Positions 62,430-64,000 of a stretch of DNA of 64,000 nt are shown here, piece by piece; position 1 is the first letter of the stretch; each line of letters starts with the position of its first letter. The translations under genes and the position numbers were made by a program. The stretch spans positions 186,001 through 250,000 of the forward strand of contig NZ_FOOU01000001.1 of assembly GCF_900113275.1 (NCBI RefSeq), in the 5' to 3' direction. Below the pieces are notes generated by a model. That model did no database searches. It was not told the origin of the DNA and was given only the letters and a program-made list of their open reading frames with translations. The DNA comes from Neptunomonas qingdaonensis. Lineage in GTDB: Bacteria; Pseudomonadota; Gammaproteobacteria; Pseudomonadales; Balneatricaceae.

Positions 62430-63055
62430 AGCTTGTTAATGCCGCTGGCTGCTTCGGTAATGGAGCCGGCCAGCATATAAGCGGGTGTGCTGATGATGTT
62501 GCGTTCCTGATCGATCACAATATCATTAACCGGGCAGTTCTGGTGCTTGCCGCCCATGGCTTCGATAGCGCTGGCGGTATCGTTATCCGTGCCAATCGTA
62601 CAGGTAGCGCCTTCGCCGAAAATCAGCGGCGTCATTGCAGGTGCAATGCAGATAAGACCAACCGGTTTACCTGCTGTGTGGATGGCTTGTGCAAAGCTTT
62701 TCACATCTGCATTGATACGGGCATCGGCACCCTTAAGCGCAAAGTCGCAGAGGTTCTTCGCCGCACCAAATCCGCCGGGGAAAATCAACGCATCGTAATC
62801 GTCAGGGTTAGCCGTCGCCAGGTCGATAATTTCACCTCTGGCGAGGCGCGCAGCTTCAACCAAAACATTTCTGCTCTCTCCTTCAGCGACTTCGCCTGAT
62901 AAATGATTGATCACATGCAACTGTTCAATGTCAGGTGCCATGCATTGATATTCGCTTCCCTGTTGGGCAATCCGCAGTAGGGTTAAAACAGACTCGTAAA
63001 TCTCTGATCCGTCGAATACACCGCAGCCGGATAAAATAACGGCGATCTTTTTCAT
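62402..63055 (-). CDS. elbB: Isoprenoid biosynthesis glyoxalase ElbB
   Basis: 217 residues from ATG 63055, with AGGG upstream; a frame to 63094 adds unrelated residues. KKIAVILSGCGVFDGSEIYESVLTLLRI starts the DJ-1/PfpI-type ElbB fold. FPGGFGAAKNLCDFA near 102-116 and GLICIAPAMTPLIFG near 147 hold the nucleophilic Cys elbow (CIAP). ElbB (YhbL, SCRP-27A) acts on glyoxal-type aldehydes and is linked genetically to isoprenoid synthesis. The final codons take part in a 23-base tandem repeat that runs beyond the stop. Confidence 0.93.
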   Translation of the reverse strand: MKKIAVILSGCGVFDGSEIYESVLTLLRIAQQGSEYQCMAPDIEQLHVINHLSGEVAEGESRNVLVEAARLARGEIIDLATANPDDYDALIFPGGFGAAKNLCDFALKGADARINADVKSFAQAIHTAGKPVGLICIAPAMTPLIFGEGATCTIGTDNDTASAIEAMGGKHQNCPVNDIVIDQERNIISTPAYMLAGSITEAASGINKLVDEVLQRA

Positions 63056-63191
63056 TTTCAGGCCCTCAATATCAGGTATATGTGAGCTGTACATTATTGT
63101 GTATTTTATCTTGTAAAGTGCACAGCAAGATTGTTAAAAGCATATCACTACCCGCATCAGGGTATAAGTGGCCTGAGTTTAGTGCTTTAGA

Positions 63192-63220
63192 TTTTCATGT
63201 TCAGGCATGGGGGTTATAAT
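63192..63220 (+). promoter_or_regulatory. Sigma-70 promoter before the ABC ATPase gene
   Basis: TTTTCA, 17-base spacer, TATAAT. The -10 box is perfect and the -35 is weak. It ends 33 bases before the GTG start. Confidence 0.55.
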
Positions 63221-63253
63221 CGCGGCCCTCTTTGTTGAAACAGTGACACGATA

Positions 63254-64000
63254 GTGGCTTGGTTCGCACGAAAGCAAAAAAATTATATTCCACATGAAGA
63301 AGCCCCGCTTCATCCGGAGCAGTCGGAACACATCTGTATCGAGCAGGTCGATCTGCAACGCGCAGGTGATCCTTTTTTTCAGCAAATTTCGCTTCGCTGG
63401 AATGAAAAACGTGTAGGGCTGATAGGCAATAACGGCTCTGGCAAAAGTACCTTGGTGCGTTTGCTTAACGGGCTGATGATGCCGGAGCAGGGGCGCGTTT
63501 CAGTATTTGGCTATGATACGGTTAAACAAGCGGCATTGATGCCGGCGTTGGTAGGGTTTATTTTTCAGAACCCGGATCACCAAATGATCTTCCCTACGGT
63601 GGCTGAAGAGCTGGCATTTGGTTGCGAACAACTGGGCCAGACGACACAAGAGGCGCGTGCTTCTGCATTGGCTTTGTTACGTGAGCAGGGTATCGAGTCA
63701 TGGGCTGACCGGCCAGTGACGCAGTTATCCGAAGGACAGAAACAGCGCGTCTGTATTCTGGCTGTTTTGATCATGAAACCGCGTTTACTGATATTAGATG
63801 AGCCGTTTTCGTCGCTTGATCTGCCGACACGTCGCTTGTTACTGCAGCTTATTCACAACAGCGACACGCATGTTTTGCTGATTAGTCATGATCTGAGCGT
63901 TTATGATGAATTTGACCGCCTGATCTGGATGGAAAAAGGTCAGATCCGCGCAGATGGCACACCCGATGAGGTAATTAGCCGTTATATCGACGCCGTCAAT
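63254..64000 (+). CDS. ECF/CbiO-type ABC transporter ATPase, C-terminus cut by window edge
   Basis: 249 residues are present and the frame is open at the end. The start is GTG 63254, the only plausible start after an in-frame TGA at 63236. Walker A LIGNNGSGKST near residues 65-75, Q-loop FIFQNPDHQMIFPTV, signature LSEGQKQRV and Walker B LLILDEPFSS followed by ISHD are all intact. FQNPDHQ and the lack of an Asp-rich extra domain point to the CbiO/EcfA/BioM group that energises vitamin or metal uptake through a T and an S component, which should lie beyond the window. Biotin or cobalt are only guesses. Confidence 0.88.
   Translation, partial: MAWFARKQKNYIPHEEAPLHPEQSEHICIEQVDLQRAGDPFFQQISLRWNEKRVGLIGNNGSGKSTLVRLLNGLMMPEQGRVSVFGYDTVKQAALMPALVGFIFQNPDHQMIFPTVAEELAFGCEQLGQTTQEARASALALLREQGIESWADRPVTQLSEGQKQRVCILAVLIMKPRLLILDEPFSSLDLPTRRLLLQLIHNSDTHVLLISHDLSVYDEFDRLIWMEKGQIRADGTPDEVISRYIDAVN

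Overview
The window reads as chromosome of a marine gammaproteobacterium, most likely an Oceanospirillales/Oceanospirillaceae-type heterotroph. This is inferred from protein family resemblance and from gene content: TRAP and tripartite tricarboxylate uptake systems, c-di-GMP signalling, one-carbon folate enzymes and his genes in a gamma-type order. I see no insertion sequence, phage, integrase or CRISPR array. Both window ends cut genes: an ATP-grasp protein at base 1 and an ECF/CbiO-type ABC ATPase at base 64000.

Layout. 1-3117 (-): amidase, C45 Ntn-hydrolase and ATP-grasp genes, translationally coupled, an unassigned amide/peptide pathway. 3272-3679: unknown protein. 4181-7188 (+): dctPQM TRAP carboxylate transporter. 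7283-10422 (-): tctCBA transporter, ending head-on against dctM at a strong hairpin. 10640-13028 (+): CitA/DcuS-DcuR-type two-component system, probable regulator of these transporters. 13165-17421: mmsA with a divergent LysR gene, then fhs. 17685-21380: MFS, isomerase and atypical SDR genes with a divergent LysR gene. 21554-27219 (+): haloacid dehalogenase, decayed purU remnant, folD, then a periplasmic glutathione peroxidase / ABC1 kinase / SDR / hemH run.

27371-30940 (-): a polyamine-type binding protein without ABC partners in tandem with a membrane GGDEF-EAL protein, the arrangement of the Vibrio NspS-MbaA polyamine sensor. 31238-31530: remnants of two broken genes. 31552-34752 (-): a BaeSR-like two-component system with two small unknown proteins. 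34968-36656: PAS-GGDEF cyclase. 36862-40248 (-): membrane flavoreductase, ferredoxin and Tat-exported flavoprotein, probably an electron chain out of the cytoplasm. A divergent OmpR-type two-component system (40442-42426) faces it across a striking array of 11-bp direct repeats.

42575-46257 (-): tRNA-Phe with a clear promoter, yggX, mutY and an AsmA-family gene. 46451-48543 (+): hisB-hisH-hisF with hisA missing from its usual place. 48656-53860 (+): RND efflux pair plus an ornithine-cyclodeaminase-like gene. 53999-54982 (-): UspE-like stress protein. 55331-62011 (+): a nine-gene Mrp-type Na+/H+ antiporter operon of unusual architecture, visibly richer in G+C than its surroundings. 62017-63055 (-): parvulin and elbB. 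63254-64000 (+): ABC ATPase.

Gene calls rest on reading the protein sequences and recognising families. No database search was run, so substrates and physiological roles are inferences unless stated otherwise.
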